Translations under genes and position numbers: made by a program
Virus record (IMG/VR): IMGVR_UViG_3300025030_000038
Span: 1 to 64,000 of that record
Strand: one strand, 5' to 3'
DNA from: a virus
Length of the DNA: 64,000 bases
The notes under the pieces: generated by a model
What the model was told of the DNA's origin: nothing
The model's database searches: none
What the model saw: the letters and a program-made list of their open reading frames with translations, nothing else
Part shown: positions 25,023 to 32,868 of the stretch, one piece after another
Position numbering within the stretch: position 1 is the stretch's first letter
Layout: each line of letters opens with the position of its first letter

Positions 25023-25453
25023 GTATCGGCATGGGTGGTGATTGGGATGACAATGGGGATGATGATTGGGAACCTCTCCACATTGGTATGAGCAGTTGGG
25101 GGGAAGGAGGGGAGGACGACCCCATGGGTCAAGAAACCGACGCCACCCTTCTGGCCCAATGTTACCTGGACAGTGCCAATAAGCCAATTGCTGCTGTTGA
25201 CAGGCTGGTAGATCGACTTGACAGGCTTCTATTGGTTGGCAACCTCTACCGGGCACGAAACCTACTGGACGCCCTAGATACAGATCGCTTAGCTCCCAAT
25301 GTGCTAACCGGGGTTTTGTCCATAACCTATCATGCCAAAGGGGTAGTTGACCATACAGGTTTTCTTCGGCGAGCACTCCATTCCCTCAGGCACACTTGGA
25401 AACTGGACGAGAACCGACTGCATCGGATAGAGGAAAGGTTTAGCCATGAGTGA
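25019..25453 (+). CDS. hypothetical protein, 144 aa
   Basis: The N-terminal 40 residues are very acidic and Gly-rich (GGDWDDNGDDDW). The remainder is helical, with repeated LD/RL residues (VDRLVDRLDRLLLVGNLYRA). It overlaps both neighbours. Function unknown. Confidence 0.6.
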   Translation: MSIGMGGDWDDNGDDDWEPLHIGMSSWGEGGEDDPMGQETDATLLAQCYLDSANKPIAAVDRLVDRLDRLLLVGNLYRARNLLDALDTDRLAPNVLTGVLSITYHAKGVVDHTGFLRRALHSLRHTWKLDENRLHRIEERFSHE

Positions 25454-25778
25454 CAATTCTTACGCCAAATTCTTCCTGGGGTCAATCCTCCCTACCGGAG
25501 TCCTCAGGGCCCCGGAGATGGAAGAGAAGTTCGATCAGACCATTGCGAAGATTAGGGCAGCAGGGTTCATCTGGACCTATTATGGTTACTGCCATGGGGA
25601 GATGGGGGATGCCATCTCAATTGAAGAGACCACGGTAGCAGAGGTAGAGGACCCCGTTGAGATCCTCGCTTTGGGCCACTATCCAGATAGGGTGCGTGAC
25701 TTGAAGGAATTCCTCCTCAAGGAATTCGGAATTCAGGACGCCAAAGTCGGCTGGTACCTTGCGGCGGTGTACAACTAG
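25446..25778 (+). CDS. hypothetical protein, 110 aa
   Basis: The product is a small alpha/beta protein (AKIRAAGFIWTYYGYCHGEMG) ending with KVGWYLAAVYN. It starts inside the previous stop region by an 8-nt overlap. No family was recognised. Confidence 0.6.
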   Translation: MSDNSYAKFFLGSILPTGVLRAPEMEEKFDQTIAKIRAAGFIWTYYGYCHGEMGDAISIEETTVAEVEDPVEILALGHYPDRVRDLKEFLLKEFGIQDAKVGWYLAAVYN

Positions 25779-25780
25779 CT

Positions 25781-26518
25781 ATGAAACCATACGTAGGAGT
25801 CACCGCATTTATGTCCCGGGAACAAGTCCTGGAAGCTCTTGACAATATGCCCCAGGAATCAAGTCACCTACTCATGGTAGGATTGCTAGCTAGCTCCAAG
25901 ACTCTCAGGGGAGAGACAAACAAGTACCCAAACCGGTTCCCTATCATTGGGGAGCTGCCACTCATTGCCCCGCTGGACGCAGACCCTCGGGAACTCAGGC
26001 TCATTCATTTTTCAACTGGGGATGAGGGTCAGGGACAGCTGACATCTTCCATGCGTCAGATTCGGGACATCCTGGGATGGCGTGGATTTGTTCACGGGTT
26101 CCAACTCAATATGGTTTGGCCGAATGCCAAGGCGATCAAAGATGGATCTCGTCTGGGGGACCGAATAGTCCTACAAATTGGACCGCGGGCCATGAGGGTA
26201 GGTGGGGGCTATACAGAGACCGCCAAGCGGGTGGCCGACTACGGGGATGCCATTACGGATGTACTGGTTGATGGCAGTGGTGGGAAAGGGGTTCCTCTAG
26301 ATACCGACCTGTGTTTGAGGTACCTAGAGGCCATTGCAGAACGGTCCCCGAACATTGGGCTGGGTGTGGCTGGCGGTCTCTGCCAGGAAACTCTTCACCT
26401 GATCCATCCCATCCGCGCCCGGTTCCCCGAGGTCAACATTGATGCGGAGGGGTGCTTGAGAACCAATGACCAGTTGGATAGAATGAAGGTCCAACGCTAC
26501 CTGAGGGATGCCCTATGA
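25781..26518 (+). CDS. TIM-barrel enzyme, TrpF-like
   Basis: The product is 245 aa. Beta-strand motifs read as a (beta/alpha)8 barrel: HLLMVGLLAS, GFVHGFQLNM, DVLVDGSGGKGVPLD (phosphate-binding-like Gly loop), IGLGVAGGL and VNIDAEGCLR near the end. The Gly-loop and final strands resemble phosphoribosylanthranilate isomerase (TrpF). Whether it keeps that reaction is unknown. A second, BtpA-like barrel lies at 36362. Confidence 0.6.
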   Translation: MKPYVGVTAFMSREQVLEALDNMPQESSHLLMVGLLASSKTLRGETNKYPNRFPIIGELPLIAPLDADPRELRLIHFSTGDEGQGQLTSSMRQIRDILGWRGFVHGFQLNMVWPNAKAIKDGSRLGDRIVLQIGPRAMRVGGGYTETAKRVADYGDAITDVLVDGSGGKGVPLDTDLCLRYLEAIAERSPNIGLGVAGGLCQETLHLIHPIRARFPEVNIDAEGCLRTNDQLDRMKVQRYLRDAL

Positions 26519-27033
26519 TGACCCAACAAGAGACCTTGGATACCTTCCTGCCTCTGATTGATATCAAAGGAGAGGATTACCAGAAGTTCACAATCGTGGA
26601 AGCTAGACGGGCCACTCCCGGGGAGGTCATTATCACCGAAACCTCCGATGGTGTGGAGACTACCAATACCGCCAAAGGGGATGACTATGTGGTCCGCAAC
26701 TCCACGGGGGCACAGGAACTCTATTTGCTCGGCGGGGAAAAGCTTCATGCCCGATACACGAGAATCCATGGGTCCACCTATGAGGTCACTAAGTTTCCAT
26801 GGGAAAAACCCGACTTGGGTACCGGAGTCGTCCAGACATGGTGTCATTACCAAGCTACAGGTAAGTGCCGTGCCGTCAAGTACAATGGTCGAGAGGTCCA
26901 GTTCATGGCATCCTGGGGAGAGCCCATGGCTCTCAAGCCGGGGGACATGCTCTGCACTCCTCTCCCACAGAAGGGGGAAGTCTATCGGATCGCTGCCAGG
27001 GAATTCTCAGAGACCTACCGGTTGGCCACATGA
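26515..27033 (+). CDS. PGDYG-like domain protein
   Basis: The product is 172 aa. Two related units are visible: ATPGEVIITET followed by KGDDYVVRNSTGAQELYLL and HARYTRI, and a second PGDMLCTPLPQKGEVYRI. This resembles the PGDYG family of small beta domains in bacteria and phages. Function unknown. Confidence 0.55.
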   Translation: MMTQQETLDTFLPLIDIKGEDYQKFTIVEARRATPGEVIITETSDGVETTNTAKGDDYVVRNSTGAQELYLLGGEKLHARYTRIHGSTYEVTKFPWEKPDLGTGVVQTWCHYQATGKCRAVKYNGREVQFMASWGEPMALKPGDMLCTPLPQKGEVYRIAAREFSETYRLAT

Positions 27034-27284
27034 CAATCGAGATTGTCTGTCGTGACTATGGGAATCCAGGTTGCTTAGGAGTCCCGGACGAGCGGTACAC
27101 AATGGACTTCAGTGACGTGGAGCCAGGAGCCAAGATTTATTGGTGTACCCACTGTGGACCAGAAGCCCATGCCATGGCGGACATCCTAGAGAATACCATT
27201 GCTACACGGGGCAAGGAGTTTACGGACAAGCTCGATGGGCTTATCCAAGATGCCGAGGAGGCACTGAGGCGGGAACGGAACTGA
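27030..27284 (+). CDS. small Cys-containing protein, 84 aa
   Basis: ATG 27030 overlaps the previous stop. It has a CRDYGNPGC segment, a YWCTHCGPEAH motif (possible half zinc-ribbon) and a C-terminal charged helix. Similar short proteins are common in phages. Function unknown. Confidence 0.65.
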   Translation: MTIEIVCRDYGNPGCLGVPDERYTMDFSDVEPGAKIYWCTHCGPEAHAMADILENTIATRGKEFTDKLDGLIQDAEEALRRERN

Positions 27285-27316
27285 GCCTAACGCTTCTATC
27301 CCCCTACCAGAATGAC

Positions 27317-28444
27317 ATGTCCCAAGTTCCCCAAGCCGACCGGGTAGCCTCCCGGTTCCTCCAAGCCAAAGGGGTATCCCTCCTCCCAGACTTCAAGAAA
27401 GCCCAGGAAGCCTTCGAGAAGAAGGATATGGACCCTATGGCGAAGTTTGGGAAGACCGTTCTGAGCCTGATCTTCCCAACTGATAGGACCACTGGGGATT
27501 TTGGGGCGCCAGTACCTGCGGATTGGTACTTGGCCCTTGGAACCGCCAAGCGCAATGCAATCAATGCCCTCCAGAAGGATGTCCGTGAATTCTTGGACAT
27601 GCGTCATGGGATCCTCAATTCGGACATGTTCCAATCCGTTTGGATCAGAAGGTTCGAGACCTGGGCCAAACCCCTACGCACCTTGGAAATTGCCAGTGCA
27701 GCAACGGATGAAGACCGGATCATCAAACGGGGACCTTTCGAGATCGTCCCGATGCCAGGAGTCCCAGTCTCAAAAATTGAGGGGGCCCTCAAAGCTCTCG
27801 ATGAGGCAACTGGAAAAATCCAGAGGGTCTTCCCTGAGGTTCTGTATGGTAAGGTACACCTTTCCACACACCTGAATAGCAAATCAGCGGCTTGGTATAC
27901 CCCCTCTGGAGATCAGTTCTATGTAAGTGTGAACGCCCAATCTAGGTTTGGGGATGTCCACACAATAGCTCATGAACTGGGGCACCGGTACCAACACCGG
28001 TTCCTCAGCGCAGAGCTGACCCGAGAGTTTTTTGACCTGTCCACCCGCACGGTCTACGAGGAAGTGCTGTTCGACAAGGACTTACGCAATCGGATGGCTG
28101 ATGAGGTAGTGTCGCTCACCAAGGCCCGCGGACTAGGTAAGCCCATGGTCCCCATGTCCCCAGAACTGGTCATGTGGTTGAAGTCCCCTGACGGTCCCCG
28201 AGAGGCCCGGCAACTCACCACTGAGTTCCTCTCCGGGAAGATCGATGAGAAGGAACTCCACGAAGGCATTGCTGGCAAGAAGGACGTGACCCTCATGACT
28301 GGCAAGGTCCTACGGGAACCCATTGCCGTCACACCCTATGGAGCCACCAAATGGACCGAAAACTTCGCCGAAGCCTTCGCCCATCTGGTCTTAGGAATGC
28401 CCCTGCCAAACGAGATTGTTGAATTCATGGCCAAGTTGAAGTAG
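27317..28444 (+). CDS. zincin-type metalloprotease
   Basis: The product is 375 aa. The active-site helix HTIAHELGHRYQHRF (about 220-234) contains HExxH. The N-terminus has the tag DRVASRFLQAK seen in other phage proteins. A C-terminal region (about 300-375) is rich in acidic and helical residues and includes WTENFAEAFAHLVLG, which could give the third zinc ligand. It may process phage proteins or act in the virion. It is the last gene of the long plus-strand block. Confidence 0.75.
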   Translation: MSQVPQADRVASRFLQAKGVSLLPDFKKAQEAFEKKDMDPMAKFGKTVLSLIFPTDRTTGDFGAPVPADWYLALGTAKRNAINALQKDVREFLDMRHGILNSDMFQSVWIRRFETWAKPLRTLEIASAATDEDRIIKRGPFEIVPMPGVPVSKIEGALKALDEATGKIQRVFPEVLYGKVHLSTHLNSKSAAWYTPSGDQFYVSVNAQSRFGDVHTIAHELGHRYQHRFLSAELTREFFDLSTRTVYEEVLFDKDLRNRMADEVVSLTKARGLGKPMVPMSPELVMWLKSPDGPREARQLTTEFLSGKIDEKELHEGIAGKKDVTLMTGKVLREPIAVTPYGATKWTENFAEAFAHLVLGMPLPNEIVEFMAKLK

Positions 28445-28533
28445 CCGTTTGATGAGCTGGTGAATCCGCTAGTTAGCCAATTGATAGCCCTTCGGTAGAG
28501 GCTGCCCATTGACCAAGCCCCACCGGAGGCAAA

Positions 28534-29181
28534 ATGTCAAGAACATGGACCGACACTCAGCTAATTCAGGCCGTAACCACGAAGTTTTCCATGTCAGAGG
28601 TGCTGAGGGAATTGGGGCTTTACCCCAATAGCAGTAATGCGAAGACTATCCAAACGCATATGGGGCGCTTAGGGTTAAAGTCCGAGCATTGGGCGGTACA
28701 CTTCAAGAAATGGTCAGAGGAACAACTCACACGGGCCGTGGCTACCCAATTTACCATGGCCATGGTCTTAAGGGAATTGGGGTTGTCCCCTGTTGGGGGG
28801 AACTACAAGACCATTCGGCAACATATTCTCCGGTTGGGTTTGAGTACCACGCACTGGACAGGACAGGGACACTTGAAGGGGAAAACCCACTCGTGGTCAG
28901 TTAAGATGCCATTGTCAGAGTTATTGGTTGAGAATAGCACCTATGGGACCAACCACCTTAGTAAACGTCTTGTCAAAGAGGGAGTACTAAGATATGAATG
29001 CTCTGACCCGGACTGCCTTTTGACCACATGGAAGGGGAAGCCAATTTCCTTGCACCTAGACCACAAGAATGGGGTCCCCACGGACCATCGCCTGGAAAAC
29101 CTGAGGTTACTGTGCCCCAACTGCCACTCACAGACTCCCACGTACTGTGGAAAAAATATAGGTGGCCCTACCGGGACTTGA
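28534..29181 (+). CDS. HNH endonuclease with two N-terminal repeats, ending in a tRNA gene
   Basis: The product is 215 aa. Residues about 4-53 and 60-108 are two similar units (WTDTQLIQAV / WSEEQLTRAV, SEVLRELGL / AMVLRELGL, KTI, RLGL...HW), probably DNA-binding helices. The C-terminal HNH core has CSDPDC, HLDHKNG, ENLRLLCPNCHSQ. The last 19 nt lie within the 3' end of the opposite-strand tRNA-Leu(TAA), and the TGA stop is the T-loop sequence in reverse. The same layout occurs at 61476-62096. Confidence 0.85.
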   Translation: MSRTWTDTQLIQAVTTKFSMSEVLRELGLYPNSSNAKTIQTHMGRLGLKSEHWAVHFKKWSEEQLTRAVATQFTMAMVLRELGLSPVGGNYKTIRQHILRLGLSTTHWTGQGHLKGKTHSWSVKMPLSELLVENSTYGTNHLSKRLVKEGVLRYECSDPDCLLTTWKGKPISLHLDHKNGVPTDHRLENLRLLCPNCHSQTPTYCGKNIGGPTGT

Positions 29182-29245
29182 ACCCGGATGCCTCGCGGCC
29201 TCCCGTTTTAAGTGGGAGAATGTCTGCCAATTCCATCACAGGGCC
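29163..29245 (-). tRNA. tRNA-Leu (anticodon TAA)
   Basis: On the minus strand the 7-bp acceptor stem (GGCCCTG with TAGGGCC), a loop CTTAAAA, long variable arm and T-arm with TTCAAGT are clear. The discriminator is A and no CCA is encoded. It is the 3'-most gene of the Leu array and its 3' end is overlapped by an HNH gene on the other strand. The anticodon stem has one A/C mismatch. Confidence 0.85.
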
Positions 29246-29249
29246 GTAG

Positions 29250-29331
29250 TGGGTTATAACGGACTTGAACCGATACCCCTTGCGGGACACCATTTTGAAT
29301 GGTGCGTGGCTGCCAATTTCACCAATAACCC
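29250..29331 (-). tRNA. tRNA-Leu (anticodon CAA)
   Basis: Acceptor GGGTTAT pairs with ATAACCC; anticodon stem CACCA/TGGTG encloses TTCAAAA. A long variable arm (TCCCGCAAGGGG) fits leucine. CCA is not encoded. Confidence 0.88.
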
Positions 29332-29373
29332 AGGAAATCATTGTTGTTTTAGTCTTCACCTACTTCCAGCTGT

Positions 29374-29458
29374 TGGTGCGAGAAAGGGGACTTGAACCCC
29401 TACACCTTGCGGTACCGGATCCTAAGTCCGGCGCGTCTGCCAATTCCGCCATCCTCGC
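29374..29458 (-). tRNA. tRNA-Leu (anticodon TAG)
   Basis: Acceptor GCGAGGA pairs with TTCTCGC; stem CCGGA/TCCGG encloses CTTAGGA. The variable arm is long and CCA is encoded. Confidence 0.9.
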
Positions 29459-29477
29459 GAAAACATTAAAGAAACAG

Positions 29478-29559
29478 TGCATGAGACAGGGATCGAACCT
29501 GCACGTCTTTCGACATAGGACTCTCATTCCTACGTGGCTACCAGTTACACCACTCATGC
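29478..29559 (-). tRNA. tRNA-Leu (anticodon GAG)
   Basis: Acceptor GCATGAG pairs with CTCATGC; stem TAGGA/TCCTA encloses ATGAGAG. The variable arm TGTCGAAAGACG is long. CCA is not encoded. Confidence 0.87.
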
Positions 29560-29563
29560 AGAG

Positions 29564-29651
29564 TGGCCGGGAAGGGCATCGAACCCTCACGGGAAGTTAC
29601 TCCCACTGGCTTCTGAGACCAGCATGTCTTCCAAAATTCCATCACCCGGCC
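29564..29651 (-). tRNA. tRNA-Leu (anticodon CAG)
   Basis: Acceptor GGCCGGG pairs with CCCGGCC; stem CTGGT/GCCAG encloses CTCAGAA. A long variable arm is present. With the four preceding genes it completes the set of five Leu anticodons. Confidence 0.88.
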
Positions 29652-29666
29652 AAGCTACCTACTTGC

Positions 29667-29714
29667 TGCCGGGGACCTCAGACCTACGCACGAGTGCATA
29701 AATCCACCCCGGCA
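29667..29714 (-). ncRNA. structured leader hairpin upstream of the Leu array
   Basis: TGCCGGGG (29667-29674 on plus) and CCCCGGCA (29707-29714) form a perfect 8-bp stem; the 32-nt loop contains a smaller GCAC/GTGC stem. It lies between the promoter and the first tRNA and overlaps the possible leader ORF. Confidence 0.4.
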
Positions 29715-29773
29715 CAGCTAAGCAATAGCTCTAGCTTCAGGCTCGGAATGGAGTTGGTTGCACGATCGAACAT
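29684..29773 (-). CDS. possible 29-aa leader peptide of the Leu array
   Basis: ATG 29773 lies 12 nt downstream of the -10 box and the frame reads to TAG at 29684. It has six leucines (LKLELLL), which is notable before a tRNA-Leu array. No ribosome-binding site is clear and the reading may be fortuitous. Confidence 0.25.
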   Translation of the reverse strand: MFDRATNSIPSLKLELLLSCAGVDLCTRA

Positions 29774-29785
29774 GGTGTCCTGTGT

Positions 29786-29814
29786 AGTCTAAAGACGAAT
29801 TACCGAGGTGTCAA
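29786..29814 (-). promoter_or_regulatory. sigma70-like promoter of the Leu tRNA array
   Basis: TTGACA (29809-29814), 17-nt spacer, TAGACT (29786-29791) on the minus strand, facing the tRNA genes. Confidence 0.75.
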
Positions 29815-29826
29815 GGGGTGGCTGTA

Positions 29827-30195
29827 CTATTCGATCTCCAGGGCCACCATGAAGTCAGCCAGGGCCTTCTCAAAGGCTCCCCGGGTGTACGTCTTCTGGG
29901 AGTCTGTTCCCCGGCGTCGGGCCTGCTCCATGGCCACGGCTGTTTCGAGCACCACATCTCGGAGGCCAAGGTTGAACTGGTGCCTTGCGAAGGCCCGCTC
30001 CTGTTCGATTAGGGACTGGTCCTTGATCTCCCAAGGACGAGTAATCTCATTCAATGAGCGAAGCCAGTGACGGGCCGGATCATCGGGCCCTTGTACCTTG
30101 CCTGAAGAGAACTTTCGGGACTCTCGGACCCCCACCAAATCGATAGGGATGTCCCGCTTCACATTCTCGGGCAGCTTGTTTTTGAGTTCCCTCAT
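29827..30195 (-). CDS. hypothetical protein, 122 aa
   Basis: The helical, charged protein contains a segment PDDPARHWLRSLNEI and a helix rich in R, Q and A (ERAFARHQFNLGLRDVVLE). It ends just before the Leu promoter and is coupled to the next gene upstream. No family was recognised. Confidence 0.65.
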   Translation of the reverse strand: MRELKNKLPENVKRDIPIDLVGVRESRKFSSGKVQGPDDPARHWLRSLNEITRPWEIKDQSLIEQERAFARHQFNLGLRDVVLETAVAMEQARRRGTDSQKTYTRGAFEKALADFMVALEIE

Positions 30196-30503
30196 CCTAT
30201 CCTCTTGAATTCACGCCAGTGGGCGAGGTCTTCCTTACAGAAAACGTGAACCCCTGAATGCTCAGCCATCAACCACAGGTACCCATCGTCTTCAGGATCA
30301 GTAATCAAAAAGGCGCAGGCGAGAACGAACCTAGAACCGTCCTGGTGTTCGACTGTCGCCCAATGGTTGAATCGTTTGTCAGTGGCCAACAGCACAGAAT
30401 TATACACCAATGCCCGTGCATAGGACTTCCTCATTTCCACGCTCATTCCCATCATGGCTAGCAGCCCAATTTGGGATTTGGATAGACTCCTGGGATTACT
30501 CAT
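30192..30503 (-). CDS. hypothetical protein, 103 aa
   Basis: A helical N-terminus (LSKSQIGLLAMMGMS) precedes a beta-rich region (WATVEHQDGSRFVLACAFLI, DDGYLWLMAEHSGVHVF). It overlaps both neighbours. Function unknown. Confidence 0.65.
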   Translation of the reverse strand: MSNPRSLSKSQIGLLAMMGMSVEMRKSYARALVYNSVLLATDKRFNHWATVEHQDGSRFVLACAFLITDPEDDGYLWLMAEHSGVHVFCKEDLAHWREFKRIG

Positions 30504-31092
30504 CGGGCTGAATCTCCTTCAGGTACTTCTCACAGGCGTCAATGTCCTTTTGCATCTCTTGGGCACACGAAGTGTCGCGACTGAGGTTTTTCTGAGCCTT
30601 CTCCAGGGAGGTCAGGTCTGCCTGATCCCCTGTGATAACAGCAGAAATCGTGGAAGACCAGAAGGCGTCTGAGATAGTCTTCTTGTTCTTCTCAATACTC
30701 ACCAAGGTCTCGGCCAGATCCACCTTGCACTCCTCGATATACTTGGTGAGGCTCTTGGCATAACAGCCTTTGCACCAGCACGTCCACCAACCCCGAGGGG
30801 ATTCCAGGATCTCGCCTGGAGCGCCACATTCATCACAGGTACGGGCAGCGACCTCTTCCGCTACCCGAATGCGCTCCTTGACGCTTGCGGAGGACACGCC
30901 AATATACACCCTGAGACCGCCGAATTTTTCCTTCAGCTGGTGTAGGTCCCGGTCCCATCCCAGAGCAATCATGTCAGCGAACAGCTGATCCACAAGGGGA
31001 ACCCAGCCATCTCCCACGTAGGCCCTACAACGTGGGTTGGGGATGTTGTACTTCTGGAGGAGGGCCTCTACCTTGTCGTCCTTGTCATTCAT
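30496..31092 (-). CDS. zinc-binding phage protein with KFGGLRVY motif
   Basis: The product is 198 aa. The segment VGDGWVPLVDQLFADMIALG, then DLHQLKEKFGGLRVYIG and a CDECGAPG...GWWTCWCKGC ribbon (about 88-112) is common in bacterial and phage proteins of unknown function. A C-terminal coiled coil follows. It probably binds zinc. Confidence 0.7.
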   Translation of the reverse strand: MNDKDDKVEALLQKYNIPNPRCRAYVGDGWVPLVDQLFADMIALGWDRDLHQLKEKFGGLRVYIGVSSASVKERIRVAEEVAARTCDECGAPGEILESPRGWWTCWCKGCYAKSLTKYIEECKVDLAETLVSIEKNKKTISDAFWSSTISAVITGDQADLTSLEKAQKNLSRDTSCAQEMQKDIDACEKYLKEIQPDE

Positions 31093-31098
31093 TCATCG

Positions 31099-31548
31099 CT
31101 AACCCTTCAGGGTAGGGGTGAGTATACCCATCACATCGATGACCATGAGTATCATATTGGCCACATCGATCCCCTCCCAGGCAATCGCCGCCGGGGAATT
31201 ACGGAGGGCAACCTCTCCTAGGGTGTTGGGGTTTTCAAAAGCCAGCCGGAACTCTTCCATCTCCTCTTGGACTCTCTTGAAGAGTTCTACAGGGCTGCAT
31301 TCCTTCCATCCATCCTTGTGGTCGTTAGCTCGAAGCTTCCGTTCCATCAATTGGGCAAACACCTGAACTTCAGGTCGTAGGGATCTCCATTGGGATGCAT
31401 CATGGCCCAATCCCTCTACCGTCTCACCAACCCCACGGAGCAAATTGGCTGCCTCAGTGACCCTATTGGCCGTTGTGCTGAGGGGGATTTTGGGGAGGGC
31501 AGGAACGGTCTTGTAGACGGCCCAATTCGGGTCACTTTTGGATTTCAT
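31099..31548 (-). CDS. MazG-like nucleoside triphosphate pyrophosphohydrolase
   Basis: The product is 149 aa from ATG 31548. The segment FAQLMERKLRANDHKDGW with EEMEEFRLAF and, further on, EGIDVANMILMVIDVMG matches the all-alpha NTP pyrophosphohydrolase (MazG/dUTPase-like) fold with acidic metal ligands (E-E-x-E and E/D-x-x-D). It should convert an NTP or dNTP to NMP and pyrophosphate; phage copies are common. The substrate is unknown. Confidence 0.75.
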   Translation of the reverse strand: MKSKSDPNWAVYKTVPALPKIPLSTTANRVTEAANLLRGVGETVEGLGHDASQWRSLRPEVQVFAQLMERKLRANDHKDGWKECSPVELFKRVQEEMEEFRLAFENPNTLGEVALRNSPAAIAWEGIDVANMILMVIDVMGILTPTLKG

Positions 31549-31555
31549 GGCCTGA

Positions 31556-31855
31556 TTACTCAATTTCAAGCCCCGCGGCCCGGAACATCGCTAGGCCATC
31601 GACAGGCGGAACGCCAGCTTCAAACTGACGCTTCATTTGGGTAACTGCCTTCAACAGTTCCTCAATGCTCATGGTGAGCACAGCTTTTCCTAGTTCGGTG
31701 ACTTCGTCCTGTGGGTGATGACCCACTTGGCCGACTTGAGCCATACCGTTCTTGTGCCGGTATTCCCATTTTCGGCCATCCACCGCTATCACGAGATGGA
31801 GCTGCTGGATTTGGAAGGAATGGGGCTCTTCAATTGGCGGGGTCTTGGCTGTCAT
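31556..31855 (-). CDS. hypothetical protein, 99 aa
   Basis: A small alpha/beta protein with HLVIAVDGRKWEYRHKNG and a C-terminal helical part (MSIEELLKAVTQMKRQF). It is followed by the MazG-like gene. No family was recognised. Confidence 0.6.
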   Translation of the reverse strand: MTAKTPPIEEPHSFQIQQLHLVIAVDGRKWEYRHKNGMAQVGQVGHHPQDEVTELGKAVLTMSIEELLKAVTQMKRQFEAGVPPVDGLAMFRAAGLEIE

Positions 31856-31872
31856 TCCCCTTTTACCCCAAG

Positions 31873-32073
31873 CTAGGGATTTTCGAGGGGAACAATCTGG
31901 AGATACTCATCCAGGACTTCCCAGTTCCGCTCGTCATTGTTAGGGGGTGGAGCCACGCTAGGCTGGTCAGGATGCTTCGGGTCCAGGCAATCGTAGCAAA
32001 GTCGGGTGCTTCCAACGGTTGGTGAGATCCCACAACCTGTGCAGTAGTCGAAAATGTCTAGAGTTGGCGCCAT
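31873..32073 (-). CDS. 66-aa zinc-ribbon protein
   Basis: CTGCG and CYDCL pairs lie about 15 residues apart near the N-terminus, as in small zinc ribbons. The tail is acidic. Function unknown. Confidence 0.65.
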   Translation of the reverse strand: MAPTLDIFDYCTGCGISPTVGSTRLCYDCLDPKHPDQPSVAPPPNNDERNWEVLDEYLQIVPLENP

Positions 32074-32168
32074 GTTCGTGTACCCCCTGATATTGGGTGT
32101 ACCATCGGGCGAATACCGCCAAGTGTGGCAACCTGGGACACACTGTATCTTTTCTCCTGGAAACGGGT

Positions 32169-32786
32169 CTACAGGAGTTCTGCCAAGACGGCCGGATCCG
32201 TGTAGAGGGACTTCACCCGAGCTATCCAGGCTTGGCTCTTGAGCTTGAACATGTGAGGAGGATAGCCCTTTTTGAGGGGGGCCCCCTTACAGACAACTCC
32301 CTCGAATGTCATTCCAGGTAGGGTTCCGTCCCAGACCGCTTGGGTGAGGTCCTCGGTGACATTCCCCATGTAGAGCAGCGGAGCTGTTGGAACATGCCCC
32401 TCGAAAGTCTTCACAAATTCCTTGGGCCCCATGAAGCCTCTTCGATGGATCGACACGTCAATTAGGTCTACCCGGTGCCCCGCTTCCTGGTAGTCGTGGA
32501 CTCCGGCAAACGAAGAGGGGCCCCAGAACTCGAAGAAACAGGTGGCTTCTCGTTCTCGGAGGGATTGGAAGAGGGCTGCAAAAGCTGCCTCTTGGGCCTG
32601 AATCAGTGGAAGGGCAAGTTTCCCAATAGGATCCGATAGATCCGTGAGACGGGTCCGGGTGCCGAATTTCCAGAATCCTTTCTTGGCCGAAAAATCTGCA
32701 CGCAAATTGCTGCCATCAAGTTTGTCGAAGACGTAGAAGGGGACTCCATGGATGTGGTCCTTGGAGATCGACGGATATTGTTTCAT
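32169..32786 (-). CDS. RNA ligase (nucleotidyltransferase superfamily)
   Basis: The product is 205 aa. Motif I is DKLDGSN (about residues 21-27, Lys the adenylated residue), with motif III-like FFEFWGP, motif IV EGVVCKG and motif V FKLKSQAW. It should seal RNA nicks using ATP. In T4-like phages such ligases repair host-cleaved tRNAs. A second, different ligase is at 51264. It is divergent from 32869. Confidence 0.85.
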   Translation of the reverse strand: MKQYPSISKDHIHGVPFYVFDKLDGSNLRADFSAKKGFWKFGTRTRLTDLSDPIGKLALPLIQAQEAAFAALFQSLREREATCFFEFWGPSSFAGVHDYQEAGHRVDLIDVSIHRRGFMGPKEFVKTFEGHVPTAPLLYMGNVTEDLTQAVWDGTLPGMTFEGVVCKGAPLKKGYPPHMFKLKSQAWIARVKSLYTDPAVLAELL

Positions 32787-32839
32787 GGCAGCAACCTTAC
32801 ACCTTTGGGTCGATTTTGCTAAAGATCCCCTCGCTCATA

Positions 32840-32854
32840 CCGATAGGGTGTGTA
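32840..32854 (+). promoter_or_regulatory. conserved CCGATAGGGTGTGTA element
   Basis: Identical over 15 nt to 17733-17747 and placed 14 nt before the ATG at 32869, followed by an AGGAG-like GGAGA. Confidence 0.5.
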
Positions 32855-32868
32855 GGAGATCCCTAGCC

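Noticed and set aside
29163-29245. Attachment site at the 3' end of a tRNA gene
   Set aside because: Phage integration often uses tRNA ends, but no integrase or direct repeat was found here; the overlap is explained by the HNH gene.
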